DNA of 64,000 nt, taken from assembly GCF_024170505.1 (NCBI RefSeq), contig NZ_JALJYG010000008.1, positions 21,246 to 85,245 on the forward strand. The letters run 5' to 3'. This stretch comes from Methanocalculus alkaliphilus. Lineage in GTDB: Archaea; Halobacteriota; Methanomicrobia; Methanomicrobiales; Methanocorpusculaceae. The notes under the pieces were generated by a model that made no database searches, had not been told where the DNA came from, and saw only the letters and a list, made by a program, of their open reading frames with translations. Made by a program: the position numbers and the translations under genes. Shown in pieces: positions 35,648 to 44,145 of the stretch (its first letter is position 1; each line of letters starts with the position of its first letter).

Positions 35648-36883
35648 ATGACTGCACAGAAGATACTTCTCCTGATTCTTGACGGGATTGCTGATCGCCC
35701 CTGTGATGCACTTGATGGAAGGACTCCCCTTCAGGCAGCAGCGACGCCTGTGCTGGATCGACTTGCATCCGAGGGCATCTGCGGTATCATGGATACGATT
35801 GCTCCGGGTATCAGGCCCGGGTCGGATACCGCACATCTCAGTCTCCTTGGATACCCTCCAAAACGATACTATACCGGCCGGGGTCCCCTTGAAGCGGAGG
35901 GGTGCGGGATACGGATGGAGCCGGGGATGATCGGGTTCCGGGCAAATTTTGCAACACTCGATGATAACGGTGCGATCAGCGATCGCAGGGCGGGCCGGAT
36001 CCCGTCGACTGCCCCTCTCTGTGAGGCGATCAGGGAGGGTGTGGATCTCTCGGGTTTTGGTGTGGATCTCTTCTTCGAACCTGGTGCGGGTCATCGGGCA
36101 GCCCTTGCCCTTCGGGGTGACGGGCTTGGTGCAAATGTGACCTCAAATGATCCAAAGCATGAGGGGTTCCCGCCGCTTCCGATCAGGCCGATGACCGAAG
36201 CGGGTTCTGATCAGCATACTGCTGACGTTGCGAATGAATTCCTCCGCCAGTCCCAGGATATTCTTGTGGATCACCCCTTGAACAGGGAGCGGAAAGGCTC
36301 CGGTCTTGCCCCTGCAAATGTCGTTCTGATACGTGGTGCCGGGTTGATGGGCCGGTTTGAACCCTTCTCTGAGAAGTGGAAGATGACGGGGAGTGTCATA
36401 TCCGCAGCGGCGCTCATCTCAGGCATCGGATCTGCAGTCGGGCTTGAAAACATTGAGGTTCCGGGAATCACCGGATCTGCCGACTCGGATCTCGGAGCCA
36501 AGATCGCCCGCGCAGAGTCTGAGCTCGAACGGAAAGACTTCGTTCTTGTCAATATCAAAGGGGCCGATGAGTTTGGCCATGATGGCAAGGCTGAGGGCAA
36601 GCGTGACTTCATCGAGGTGATCGATGCGGCACTCGCCCCGCTCCTTGCACGGGACGATATCCTGATTGCTCTATGCAGTGATCATACGACTCCGTGCTCG
36701 GTGAAGGATCACTCCGGGGATCCCGTCCCCGTGGTCATCCGGGGGCCCGATGTCAGGGTCGATTCGGTGACTGCATTTGATGAGATCTCTGTGGCGTCCG
36801 GTGGGCTCTCACGAATCCGGGGCGGAGATCTTATGCCGATCCTCGCCGATCTCATTAATAGATCATCAAAGTATGGTGCATGA
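35648..36883 (+). CDS. apgM: 2,3-bisphosphoglycerate-independent phosphoglycerate mutase
   Basis: 411 residues from ATG 35648 (a GTG six codons upstream is also open). LLILDGIADRP at the N-terminus with the metal-binding Asp, GSDTAHLSLLGY with the phosphorylated Ser region, NIKGADEFGHDG and CSDHTTPCSVKDHSGDPVP carry the metal ligands of the alkaline-phosphatase fold, archaeal aPGAM type. Converts 3- to 2-phosphoglycerate for the enolase at 19.5 kb. Confidence 0.94.
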   Translation: MTAQKILLLILDGIADRPCDALDGRTPLQAAATPVLDRLASEGICGIMDTIAPGIRPGSDTAHLSLLGYPPKRYYTGRGPLEAEGCGIRMEPGMIGFRANFATLDDNGAISDRRAGRIPSTAPLCEAIREGVDLSGFGVDLFFEPGAGHRAALALRGDGLGANVTSNDPKHEGFPPLPIRPMTEAGSDQHTADVANEFLRQSQDILVDHPLNRERKGSGLAPANVVLIRGAGLMGRFEPFSEKWKMTGSVISAAALISGIGSAVGLENIEVPGITGSADSDLGAKIARAESELERKDFVLVNIKGADEFGHDGKAEGKRDFIEVIDAALAPLLARDDILIALCSDHTTPCSVKDHSGDPVPVVIRGPDVRVDSVTAFDEISVASGGLSRIRGGDLMPILADLINRSSKYGA

Positions 36884-36895
36884 GGAGCAGGAAGC

Positions 36896-37741
36896 ATGGA
36901 TGACGGGGTCACAACTGAGGAGCAGGCTGTTCTGAGGGGATGCATCCTCCCGGATGGAACGGAACTTCAGGAACGGATCTTAAAGGCTCCTGGAGATGTG
37001 ATCATCGGGGAACACTCGCGGATAGAATACGGCCTCTCGGGAGACGAGATCTTCATCGCGGACTCATGCACTCTGCAGGGTGATATAACAGCAGAAGGCG
37101 ATCTCCGGATCGGAAACTTCTGTGAGATCGATGGAAACATCATCGCCGGTACTGACGCTTTTATCGGTGAAGGGGTCGTGATCCGGGGGAAGCTCACCGT
37201 CACCGGCAATCTCGACATCGGCGACAATGTCACGATAGATAAGGGATTTGAGGCACTGGGTGAGATTGCGGTCAGAAATCCGATGCCGGTGATCCTCTAC
37301 ATCATCCTCTATGTCATGACGATGCTTCGGATTGACCATGAGGAGGAGATCGACCGGTTCATGGAAGAGCTCTCCTCCTATGATGACCGGCCGCTTATCC
37401 TGCCCCCCCGCTCTCTTCTCGACCAGTCCAGGCTTGTTGTTCTGATGCCCGTTCAGATCGGATCGTCATGCCGGCTTCATGGACTTATTCATGGGTCGCA
37501 GATGACGGTCGGATCGAAGACGACGGTCTTTGGGAGTGTCCGGGGTGATGATTCGGTACTTGTCGAATCCGGGGCGATGATCCATGGGAATGTCGAGGCG
37601 GAGAAAGAAGTCCTCATCGAAGAGGGTGTCCGTATCCTCGGCAATGTCGAAGGCACGCGGGTGACGATGGATGAGGATGCCACCGTCGAAGGGGTTATCC
37701 GGTCAAGCGGAGGCCTGACGATCAGGAGAAAGAAGAAATGA
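36896..37741 (+). CDS. bactofilin-like beta-helix protein with internal hydrophobic segment
   Basis: 281 residues. Residues about 55-125 and 185-275 consist of short hexapeptide-like repeats (GDITAEGDLRIG; SVLVESGAMIHGNVEAEKE) typical of polymer-forming bactofilins. Between them lies a hydrophobic segment (130-146, MPVILYIILYVMTMLRI), then an acidic helix. A membrane-anchored scaffold is inferred. It starts 12 nt after apgM and overlaps the next gene by 4 nt (ATGA). An acyltransferase-type left-handed helix is an alternative, but catalytic residues are not apparent. Confidence 0.75.
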   Translation: MDDGVTTEEQAVLRGCILPDGTELQERILKAPGDVIIGEHSRIEYGLSGDEIFIADSCTLQGDITAEGDLRIGNFCEIDGNIIAGTDAFIGEGVVIRGKLTVTGNLDIGDNVTIDKGFEALGEIAVRNPMPVILYIILYVMTMLRIDHEEEIDRFMEELSSYDDRPLILPPRSLLDQSRLVVLMPVQIGSSCRLHGLIHGSQMTVGSKTTVFGSVRGDDSVLVESGAMIHGNVEAEKEVLIEEGVRILGNVEGTRVTMDEDATVEGVIRSSGGLTIRRKKK

Positions 37742-38574
37742 ATGTTGCGGAGATTTTTGAGGTTCCGGAAGTATCGTTTGTTGAACCATCATTTGGATAT
37801 CTTGCCGGGACGGAGGCACTCCCTGATCTCTTCTCCCTCTCGGCTGTGGAAGGGTCTGCCCGTCTTCTCATCGATACCGGGGATGAGCCGATGGCACTTG
37901 CCCTCTCAACAGATGGCCTGACCTGGTGGGCGACATCCTGTCTGTACCGGGATCTGACGGCAGCGGAGGTGGACTGCTTTGATACGGTAGGGGGAGATCT
38001 CTACCAGATTGAACGGAAGATCTTTGAACGGGCTCTTCGACGCTCATTTTCTGAAGAGATTACAACAGCCGTCCATCCTGCGTTTGAGGATCTTCCTCCA
38101 GACCGGATCGGGAAGCTGGAGTCGCTCATTCACGAGGTCTTTGGATCAACCGGGAGCGGCCCCTGTATTGACTGCTGCTGTGGCTCAGGGATCGGATCTG
38201 CCATCCTCAGGGGGATGGGGATGGAACCGCTCGCCTATGATAATGATCCTGCACTCATCGCCCGCGGCCTCCTCGCCGGGCGGCTCGATCCCGAGGGGAC
38301 ACTTCTGATCGATGGGAGGTCGGCAGATATCTTCCTTCCACAGACGAGCAGGGGCCTTGGGATCATGCTTGGCGAGATACACTCATTTGAGTCAGGTCTG
38401 TGGGAGGAGATCGTCAGTGTCCTCTTTGATCTCTGTGATGAGGTGCTGATCACCGTCGGGACGGAACGGGAGTCACAGCTCATCGTCGAATGGGGCGATG
38501 CCTTCGACCGGGCCATCGATGTCTTTGAGAATGAACGTGACCCGATCTATGATCGATGGGTCTGTGTCGGGTGA
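37738..38574 (+). CDS. class I SAM-dependent methyltransferase-like protein
   Basis: 278 residues. Residues 143-154 (CIDCCCGSGIGS) are motif I of a Rossmann methyltransferase, and LAYDNDPALIARGLLAG supplies the acidic residue that binds the SAM ribose. The N-terminal 130 residues are unlike known methyltransferase accessory domains. A catalytic NPPY/DPPY motif is not seen; GEIHSFE takes that position. Translationally coupled to the bactofilin-like gene. Substrate unknown. Confidence 0.7.
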   Translation: MNVAEIFEVPEVSFVEPSFGYLAGTEALPDLFSLSAVEGSARLLIDTGDEPMALALSTDGLTWWATSCLYRDLTAAEVDCFDTVGGDLYQIERKIFERALRRSFSEEITTAVHPAFEDLPPDRIGKLESLIHEVFGSTGSGPCIDCCCGSGIGSAILRGMGMEPLAYDNDPALIARGLLAGRLDPEGTLLIDGRSADIFLPQTSRGLGIMLGEIHSFESGLWEEIVSVLFDLCDEVLITVGTERESQLIVEWGDAFDRAIDVFENERDPIYDRWVCVG

Positions 38575-38588
38575 GATATCCCCGGAAG

Positions 38589-38604
38589 ATGCCTTTTTTT
38601 GCAT
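38589..38604 (+). terminator. T7 terminator with short hairpin
   Basis: ATGC and GCAT flank a CC-T7 loop shortly after the methyltransferase-like gene stop. The next gene is preceded by its own CTATATC box near 38650. Confidence 0.45.
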
Positions 38605-38686
38605 TCAGCCTTTCATGATCTCCTGATTTGTTGTCTGTATCGCAATCTATATCTTCTCTATCGGCACGATTAAGATACGAGGGAGT

Positions 38687-39793
38687 ATGGGTTTGAAACA
38701 GCATGAGACCGTGAAGAGAGGATCTGATCCCCCCCGTCTCATCTCATGGAATATCACGCTCAGATGCCCGCTGAAGTGCGCCCACTGCTATGTTGATGCT
38801 GGTGCGACTGAGCCTGATGACGTCCTCACAACAGATGAGGCCGAAGGTGTCATCGATCAGATCTGTGACGTCGGATCCCCGATTTTGATCCTGAGCGGTG
38901 GTGAACCCCTCCTCAGGGAAGACATCCTCAGGATCATCAGATACGGAACCGGCAGAGGTCTCAGGATGGTCATGGGAACCTCCGGGTATGGGCTGGATCC
39001 GCAGATGGCAGAGGATCTGAAGGAAGCGGGGCTGAAGGCTGCTGCGATCAGCATCGACTCGACAGATCCCTCTCTCCATGATGCGTTTAGGGGGGTGGAT
39101 GGTGCATGGGAGCAGGCGGTTGCAGCAATACGGAACTGCCGTGATGCCGGGATCGGTGTTCAGATCAATATGACGGTGATGCGGCCGTCGCTGGATGAGG
39201 TTGATGCCGTCATCAGGATGGGGAGAGAGATGGGCGTCACCGATTATCATATCTTCTTCCCTGTGCATACGGGGCGTGGAGAGGGGATCGCCCCCCAAAA
39301 TCCCCTGGAGTATGAGTCAATGATAGCAGATATCCTCAGGCGGTATGAGAAGAGCGGCCTCTCGGTCAGACCGACCTGTGCACCGCAGTTCCGGCGTATC
39401 GCAGAGGAGCATGGTATCAGTGATGGCGGCTGGGGGCGTGGCTGCCTTGCCGGGATCTCATACTGCAGGATCTATGCGACCGGAGAGGTGACGCCATGCC
39501 CGTATCTCCCGGTGAGTGCAGGAAATCTGAGGGAGATGACCTTTTCTGATATCTGGATGGGCTCTCCACTCTTTGCCCGGCTCCGCGATCCGGATCAGCT
39601 CACTGGCAGGTGCGGTATGTGTGGGTACAGAACGATCTGCGGTGGCTGCCGGGCACGGGCCTATGCAGGAACACGGAATGTCTCCACACGATGGTGCGAC
39701 GGCCTCCGTCATCCTGAGGCGGCTGATGGCGATCCCACCAGTGAAGATCCCTGGTGCCCGTATATTCCGGCGGGGTGGTCCGATACAGACTGA
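38687..39793 (+). CDS. ahbD: heme b synthase AhbD (radical SAM)
   Basis: 368 residues. Radical SAM cysteines C27, C31, C34 are in LRCPLKCAHCYVDAG. GGEPLL follows, and the C-terminal SPASM-like cluster has CGMCGYRTICGGCRARAY. PRLISWNITLRCPLKC and the final EDPWCPYIPAGW are typical of AhbD, which decarboxylates iron-coproporphyrin to heme b. A GAGGGAG site lies immediately before the ATG and a CTATATC box about 35 nt upstream. First gene of the ahbD-A-B-C operon. Confidence 0.9.
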   Translation: MGLKQHETVKRGSDPPRLISWNITLRCPLKCAHCYVDAGATEPDDVLTTDEAEGVIDQICDVGSPILILSGGEPLLREDILRIIRYGTGRGLRMVMGTSGYGLDPQMAEDLKEAGLKAAAISIDSTDPSLHDAFRGVDGAWEQAVAAIRNCRDAGIGVQINMTVMRPSLDEVDAVIRMGREMGVTDYHIFFPVHTGRGEGIAPQNPLEYESMIADILRRYEKSGLSVRPTCAPQFRRIAEEHGISDGGWGRGCLAGISYCRIYATGEVTPCPYLPVSAGNLREMTFSDIWMGSPLFARLRDPDQLTGRCGMCGYRTICGGCRARAYAGTRNVSTRWCDGLRHPEAADGDPTSEDPWCPYIPAGWSDTD

Positions 39794-39794
39794 T

Positions 39795-40283
39795 GTGCAG
39801 GTCGATCAGATCGATCTCCTCATCCTTGATGCTCTTCAGGAGGATCTTCCCCTGGTTCCCCGCCCGTTTGAGATGATCGCTGATCGGATCGGGATTTCCT
39901 CTGCCGATCTCCTCCGGCGTACAGAACGCCTCCGGGAGATGGGGATCGTTCGCGGGATTACGCCTGTCCTTGAGTCCCGAAGCCTCGGTCTTCATGCAGG
40001 TACCCTCGTCGGCCTCCATGTACCGGATGATAAGGCCGAGGAAACGATTGGGATCATCAACAGTTACCCGGAGATCTCCCATAATTACCGGCGCGAGCAT
40101 CACTATTCTCTCTGGTTTACCATCTCCGCTCCGACGGGTGAGCGTCTCTCCCGGATACTTGGCGAGATACAGGAAAAGGCATCCATCCCGGATGAGGATA
40201 TCCTTAATCTCCCGACGATCCGGTCGTATAAAATAGATGTCCGGTTCGACTGCCGGACGGAGGATGCAGATGGATCAGAATGA
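39795..40283 (+). CDS. ahbA: siroheme decarboxylase subunit AhbA
   Basis: 162 residues from GTG 39795, 1 nt after the ahbD stop; a longer in-frame ATG at 39726 would overlap ahbD. An Lrp/AsnC-like winged helix (QIDLLILDALQEDLP) is followed by the decarboxylase motif SHNYRREHHYSLWFTI, with the His and Tyr/Arg known to be important in AhbA/NirDLGH. It removes the acetate carboxyls from siroheme together with AhbB. Assignment as A rather than B rests on the HNYRREH motif. Confidence 0.83.
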   Translation: MQVDQIDLLILDALQEDLPLVPRPFEMIADRIGISSADLLRRTERLREMGIVRGITPVLESRSLGLHAGTLVGLHVPDDKAEETIGIINSYPEISHNYRREHHYSLWFTISAPTGERLSRILGEIQEKASIPDEDILNLPTIRSYKIDVRFDCRTEDADGSE

Positions 40284-40752
40284 TCGCAGGCTCATCATCG
40301 AGCTTGAGAAGGGAATTGCCTTAACCCATGAGCCGTTTGCTGCAATCGGGTTACGGCTTGGTATCGCTGAGGATGAGGTGATCCTCCGGATCCGCCGCCT
40401 CCGGGCAGACGGGGTCATCCGGAAGATACGTGCCCGGATCAACCAGCGGAAGATTGGGATCATGGCAAATGCCCTTGTTGCATGGAAGCCTCCGGAGGAG
40501 TGGACCGGTTATGAGGCACTCGCATCCCAACCTGGTGTTTCACATTGTTACCTCAGGGAACCGGTACCGGGGAGGTGGGAATATACAGTGTATACCGTTC
40601 ATCATAAACGGACAAGGGATGAAGTATATGACGAGGTCAGGACCATTGCAGACGAGATCGGAATCAGAGACTATCGTGTTCTCTTCAGTACTGAAGAGCT
40701 CAAGCGCACCCCTGCTGTCCGGATTAATGATAGTACGGGGGATCTGAGATGA
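40270..40752 (+). CDS. ahbB: siroheme decarboxylase subunit AhbB
   Basis: 160 residues from ATG 40270. The ATG at 40264 is also in frame, but the GGAGG site at 40257-40263 is better placed for 40270. The winged helix RRLIIELEKGIALTHEPFAAI precedes VSHCYLREPVPGRWEYTVYTVHH, the AhbB form of the active-site motif. It overlaps ahbA by 14 nt and ahbC by 4 nt, so the two decarboxylase subunits are made in fixed proportion. Confidence 0.85.
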   Translation: MDQNDRRLIIELEKGIALTHEPFAAIGLRLGIAEDEVILRIRRLRADGVIRKIRARINQRKIGIMANALVAWKPPEEWTGYEALASQPGVSHCYLREPVPGRWEYTVYTVHHKRTRDEVYDEVRTIADEIGIRDYRVLFSTEELKRTPAVRINDSTGDLR

Positions 40753-41930
40753 ACCGCATCACCCAGTGTATGCATGGGAGGGGAACCGTCAGCGATCTCC
40801 ACCGGCATGGTTCGGGGAGGAAGCCCCGGCATCTTGCGTTCTCCGGGATGAACCGCCCGGTCATCTTCTGGAACCTGACAAATGCGTGTAATCTGCAATG
40901 TATCCACTGCTACAGCGGGTCAGATATGGCTGACGAGAATGAGCTTTCAACAGATGAAGCACGTCGGGTTATCGATGATCTTGCTGTTGCGGGTGTCCCC
41001 CTTATCCTCTTTACCGGGGGGGAGCCCCTCCTCCGCCATGATATCTTTGAGCTTGCGGGATATGCCCGGGAGAAGGGATTATCAATCGCTCTTTCATCGA
41101 ATGGAACTCTGATCGATGCGACATGTGCCAGACGGATCAAGGAGAGCGGGATCTCGTATGTCGGGATCTCCCTTGACGGAGCAGATGCAGCGACTCATAA
41201 CCGGTTCCGGGGATCAGATGACGCATTTGAACGGACGACCGCGGCATTTGCCCATTGCCTGGATGCCGGGCTCAGGTGCGGTGTCCGTGTCACCCTCACC
41301 CGGGAGAATCTCGGAGAACTTGAACCTCTCATCGATCTCGCAGCCGATCTTGGCGCATCCCGGTTCTGCCTGTACTGGCTTGTTCCCACCGGGCGGGGGA
41401 TCGACGGGTATGACCGGCTGCAGCTTGACGGCGGCCAGGTGATTGATGCATTAAATCTTCTGTACAGGAAGGCAAAGGAGATCGATCCCGCAGAGATGGA
41501 GTTTCTGACCGTTGATGCTCCACAGGATGCGATCCATCTCCTCGCCTCGATGCGGCGGGATGAATCGCCCGATCTCCCTGATGCCGAACGGCTCGTCGCC
41601 TCACTTAACGGTGGCTGTAGTGCGGGGACGAAGGTTGCAAACATTGACCACCTGGGGGATATCTATCCCTGCCAGTTTGCCCGATCGGAGACCTTCCGTA
41701 TCGGGAATATCCGGAAAACCCCGTTTGCAGCGATCTGGGATGACGATACCAACCCGGTCCTGCGGCTCTTCCGGACCCCCCCGGCCGCGTATACGGGAAG
41801 ATGCGGATCGTGCAGCCATCAGGTCCTCTGTGGAGGGGGATGCCGGGTGCGGGCGTATATGAAAAATGGTGAGTTTTTTGCCGAGGATCCCTTCTGCTTC
41901 ATCAGCGGGAATGGGGATTCTCCGATATGA
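40749..41930 (+). CDS. ahbC: 12,18-didecarboxysiroheme deacetylase AhbC (radical SAM)
   Basis: 393 residues. Radical SAM motif C47, C51, C54 in ACNLQCIHCYSG, then FTGGEPLL and a C-terminal SPASM cluster CGSCSHQVLCGGGCRVRAY. The N-terminal KPRHLAFSGMNRPVIFWNLT is characteristic of AhbC/NirJ. It removes two acetate side chains to make iron-coproporphyrin III for AhbD. NirJ of the heme d1 route is similar, but presence of ahbD in the operon favours heme b synthesis. Confidence 0.88.
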   Translation: MNRITQCMHGRGTVSDLHRHGSGRKPRHLAFSGMNRPVIFWNLTNACNLQCIHCYSGSDMADENELSTDEARRVIDDLAVAGVPLILFTGGEPLLRHDIFELAGYAREKGLSIALSSNGTLIDATCARRIKESGISYVGISLDGADAATHNRFRGSDDAFERTTAAFAHCLDAGLRCGVRVTLTRENLGELEPLIDLAADLGASRFCLYWLVPTGRGIDGYDRLQLDGGQVIDALNLLYRKAKEIDPAEMEFLTVDAPQDAIHLLASMRRDESPDLPDAERLVASLNGGCSAGTKVANIDHLGDIYPCQFARSETFRIGNIRKTPFAAIWDDDTNPVLRLFRTPPAAYTGRCGSCSHQVLCGGGCRVRAYMKNGEFFAEDPFCFISGNGDSPI

Positions 41931-41963
41931 ATGGGGGCTATCCCCCTTTCGCAAAGAATTTCT

Positions 41964-42569
41964 CTATTTTGTTCTGTTCAGTTCCCGCCAGACATGCATA
42001 AACCGCTGGATTGCGGTGATATGTCCGAGGACTCCAAAGAGGAGGAGCATTATCCCAAGATAGGTCCATGTGAAGAGGCCGGCCGGGAAGAGGATGTCAG
42101 CAATGCCTGCAAGGAGGATCAGGACGAGCCGGTCGGCACGCCCGAGGAGACCGCCATAGTATCTTCCGACACCGACCGCCTGTGCCTGTGTTCCAAGATA
42201 TGAGGACATCAGCACGCCGGTGAGTGCAAAGACCCCGATCTCCCAGGAGGCAAACCCTCCGGCGAAGATCCCGATGATGATGAGAATATCGGCATATCTG
42301 TCAAGGACATGGTCGAGAAAGTCCCCGGTCATCCCTGCCGATCCGAGCTCCCGTGCGATAGCACCATCGATTGCATCAAAGAAGGCATTAATGGCGACAA
42401 AGAGGACACCGATCCCTATCTCCCGGTACCAGAAGGCGGTCCCTGCAACCATCGCCGCCAGAAGGGCAAGAACAGTACAGCTGTTGGGTGTCAGCCCAAC
42501 CCGTATCGAGAGGCGTGCAACCGGACGTACTATCCCGGTCAGGTGAGGGCGGAGTTGATCCAGGGTCAT
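41964..42569 (-). CDS. CDP-alcohol phosphatidyltransferase (archaetidylinositol phosphate synthase type)
   Basis: 201 residues from ATG 42569. The catalytic motif reads DAIDGAIAR-x8-G-x3-D-x3-D (residues about 66-90), which binds CDP-archaeol and metal. Six hydrophobic segments are visible. In archaea this type joins inositol phosphate to CDP-archaeol. It overlaps the kinase gene upstream by 4 nt. The exact headgroup cannot be fixed by sequence. Confidence 0.87.
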   Translation of the reverse strand: MTLDQLRPHLTGIVRPVARLSIRVGLTPNSCTVLALLAAMVAGTAFWYREIGIGVLFVAINAFFDAIDGAIARELGSAGMTGDFLDHVLDRYADILIIIGIFAGGFASWEIGVFALTGVLMSSYLGTQAQAVGVGRYYGGLLGRADRLVLILLAGIADILFPAGLFTWTYLGIMLLLFGVLGHITAIQRFMHVWRELNRTK

Positions 42570-43081
42570 GGCATCCGGTTCACGAGGTAGTCGGACCAGT
42601 CGCACATGCCATGTGATGGTGTTGCCCTGTCGGCGAGGACATCCATGACACAATTGGCGACCGTCCCGCTATCGATATCTGTCGTCTCGAACTCATAAAT
42701 CACTTCTGATTCAAATGCCTCGAATGCCTCGATCAATATAGTATCGAGGGCCTCGGCGAGGGCATTTTCCAGAGCCTTCTCTTCTGAGTATCCCCGTGTG
42801 ATCAGCCGCTTGAAAAGGACGTCGGGATTGCAGCGAAGGATAACGATACGGTCGCAGGGGAGGAGGTGGGCAAGGTGTCCCTCGACAACCCCGTCAAAAG
42901 GGGTAAATTCCTCAGCCCAGCGTTCCTCATCGATGATCCTGGTATCACGATCCGGATCAGATCCGATGATATACGGTTCGATGGTATCGTTTATCCGGAT
43001 CACCGGGACACCCCGCTCCCTGAGGATATCAGCGACGGTCGTCTTTCCGGTACCGGGCACGCCGGTCAGGCCGAGCATCAT
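42566..43081 (-). CDS. adenylate kinase-like NMP kinase (Fap7/hCINAP family)
   Basis: 171 residues. P-loop GVPGTGKTT (7-15) and VEGHLAHLLPCD (about 67) are the Fap7-type signatures; this family acts in 30S subunit maturation and has adenylate kinase/ATPase activity. It lies between hisC and the phosphatidyltransferase with 4-nt overlaps on both sides. Confidence 0.88.
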   Translation of the reverse strand: MMLGLTGVPGTGKTTVADILRERGVPVIRINDTIEPYIIGSDPDRDTRIIDEERWAEEFTPFDGVVEGHLAHLLPCDRIVILRCNPDVLFKRLITRGYSEEKALENALAEALDTILIEAFEAFESEVIYEFETTDIDSGTVANCVMDVLADRATPSHGMCDWSDYLVNRMP

Positions 43082-44145
43082 AGGGATCGGATCGCCTCAA
43101 GGAATCGTTCGCATTCCCAGTCTTCCCCGATACTGACCCTGATGAACGTCTCTCCAAGGCCCGGGAAGCTGTCGCATGACCGTACCAGCACACCTTTCCC
43201 TGCAAGGTGTTTAACCGCTTCTTTTGAAGATATGGGGTCTGTATCGATGAGGACGAAGTTGGCGCCACCCGGAACAACGGGATAGGGTATCGTCTCTTCA
43301 AAGATCGTCCGCCAGCGTCGTACATGAGCGATGAACCGTCCCGCATAGCCGGGATCGGAGAGGGCGCCGACCGCCGCTGCCGCCGATACCATATTCAGGG
43401 CAAATGGTGTTGCGGCAGCATGGTAGCATGGTGCATACCAGTCAGGTACAAAGGCATATCCGATCCGAAGACCGGCAAGACCATGGACTTTTGACATCGT
43501 CCGGCCGATAATAAGGTTCTCATATTCGGAGAGGAGCTGGATATAGTCTCTATCAGAAAACTCGACATACGCATTGTCAAGGAAGAGGATCCCCTCTATC
43601 TCATCGAGGATGGCTGCGATATCCGCGGGTTCGGTGACGGTCCCGGTCGGATTGTTCGGGGAGCAGATGAAGGAGAGTTTCGCCTCCCTGGCGGTATCAA
43701 TGAAGGTCTCCGTATCCACCTGGTAATCAGAGGTTCGGGGAACATGCCTGATGCTTCCGCCCTGAGCCTGGACGGCCAGATCATAAAAGGAGAAGGTCGG
43801 TGAGGCGATGGCAACAAGGTCGCCGGGCGAGACGAGTGTCCGCACCACCGTCTCGATGACCCCGTCCATTCCGGATCCGGTGACGGTCGGCGACCATCCA
43901 TGGACCGCTTCAAGCATCGCTGTGAGTGTATCATGGCTGCTGTCGGGGTACCTGTTTACAGAGAGGAGGGCCTCAGATGCCATCGCGAGGGCTTTCTCTG
44001 AAGGGGGGAAGGGGTTTTCGTTTGAGGCGAGCTGTGCCACCTCATCAAACCCATACTCAGCAGCGATATCCCGGGCCTTTTGGGCGAAGACATAGCCGCC
44101 CCCCAGGTAGCAGTCTCTAACTGCAGATCTCGGTGAGGACCTCAT
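43078..44145 (-). CDS. hisC: histidinol-phosphate aminotransferase
   Basis: 355 residues from ATG 44145; a longer open frame lies within argD and is not used. LASNENPFPPS, SPNNPTGTV and the PLP-lysine segment TMSKVHGLAGLRIGY are typical of fold-type I HisC. It overlaps argD by 29 nt and the NMP kinase by 4 nt. Function in histidine synthesis; related aromatic aminotransferases are possible. Confidence 0.9.
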   Translation of the reverse strand: MRSSPRSAVRDCYLGGGYVFAQKARDIAAEYGFDEVAQLASNENPFPPSEKALAMASEALLSVNRYPDSSHDTLTAMLEAVHGWSPTVTGSGMDGVIETVVRTLVSPGDLVAIASPTFSFYDLAVQAQGGSIRHVPRTSDYQVDTETFIDTAREAKLSFICSPNNPTGTVTEPADIAAILDEIEGILFLDNAYVEFSDRDYIQLLSEYENLIIGRTMSKVHGLAGLRIGYAFVPDWYAPCYHAAATPFALNMVSAAAAVGALSDPGYAGRFIAHVRRWRTIFEETIPYPVVPGGANFVLIDTDPISSKEAVKHLAGKGVLVRSCDSFPGLGETFIRVSIGEDWECERFLEAIRSL

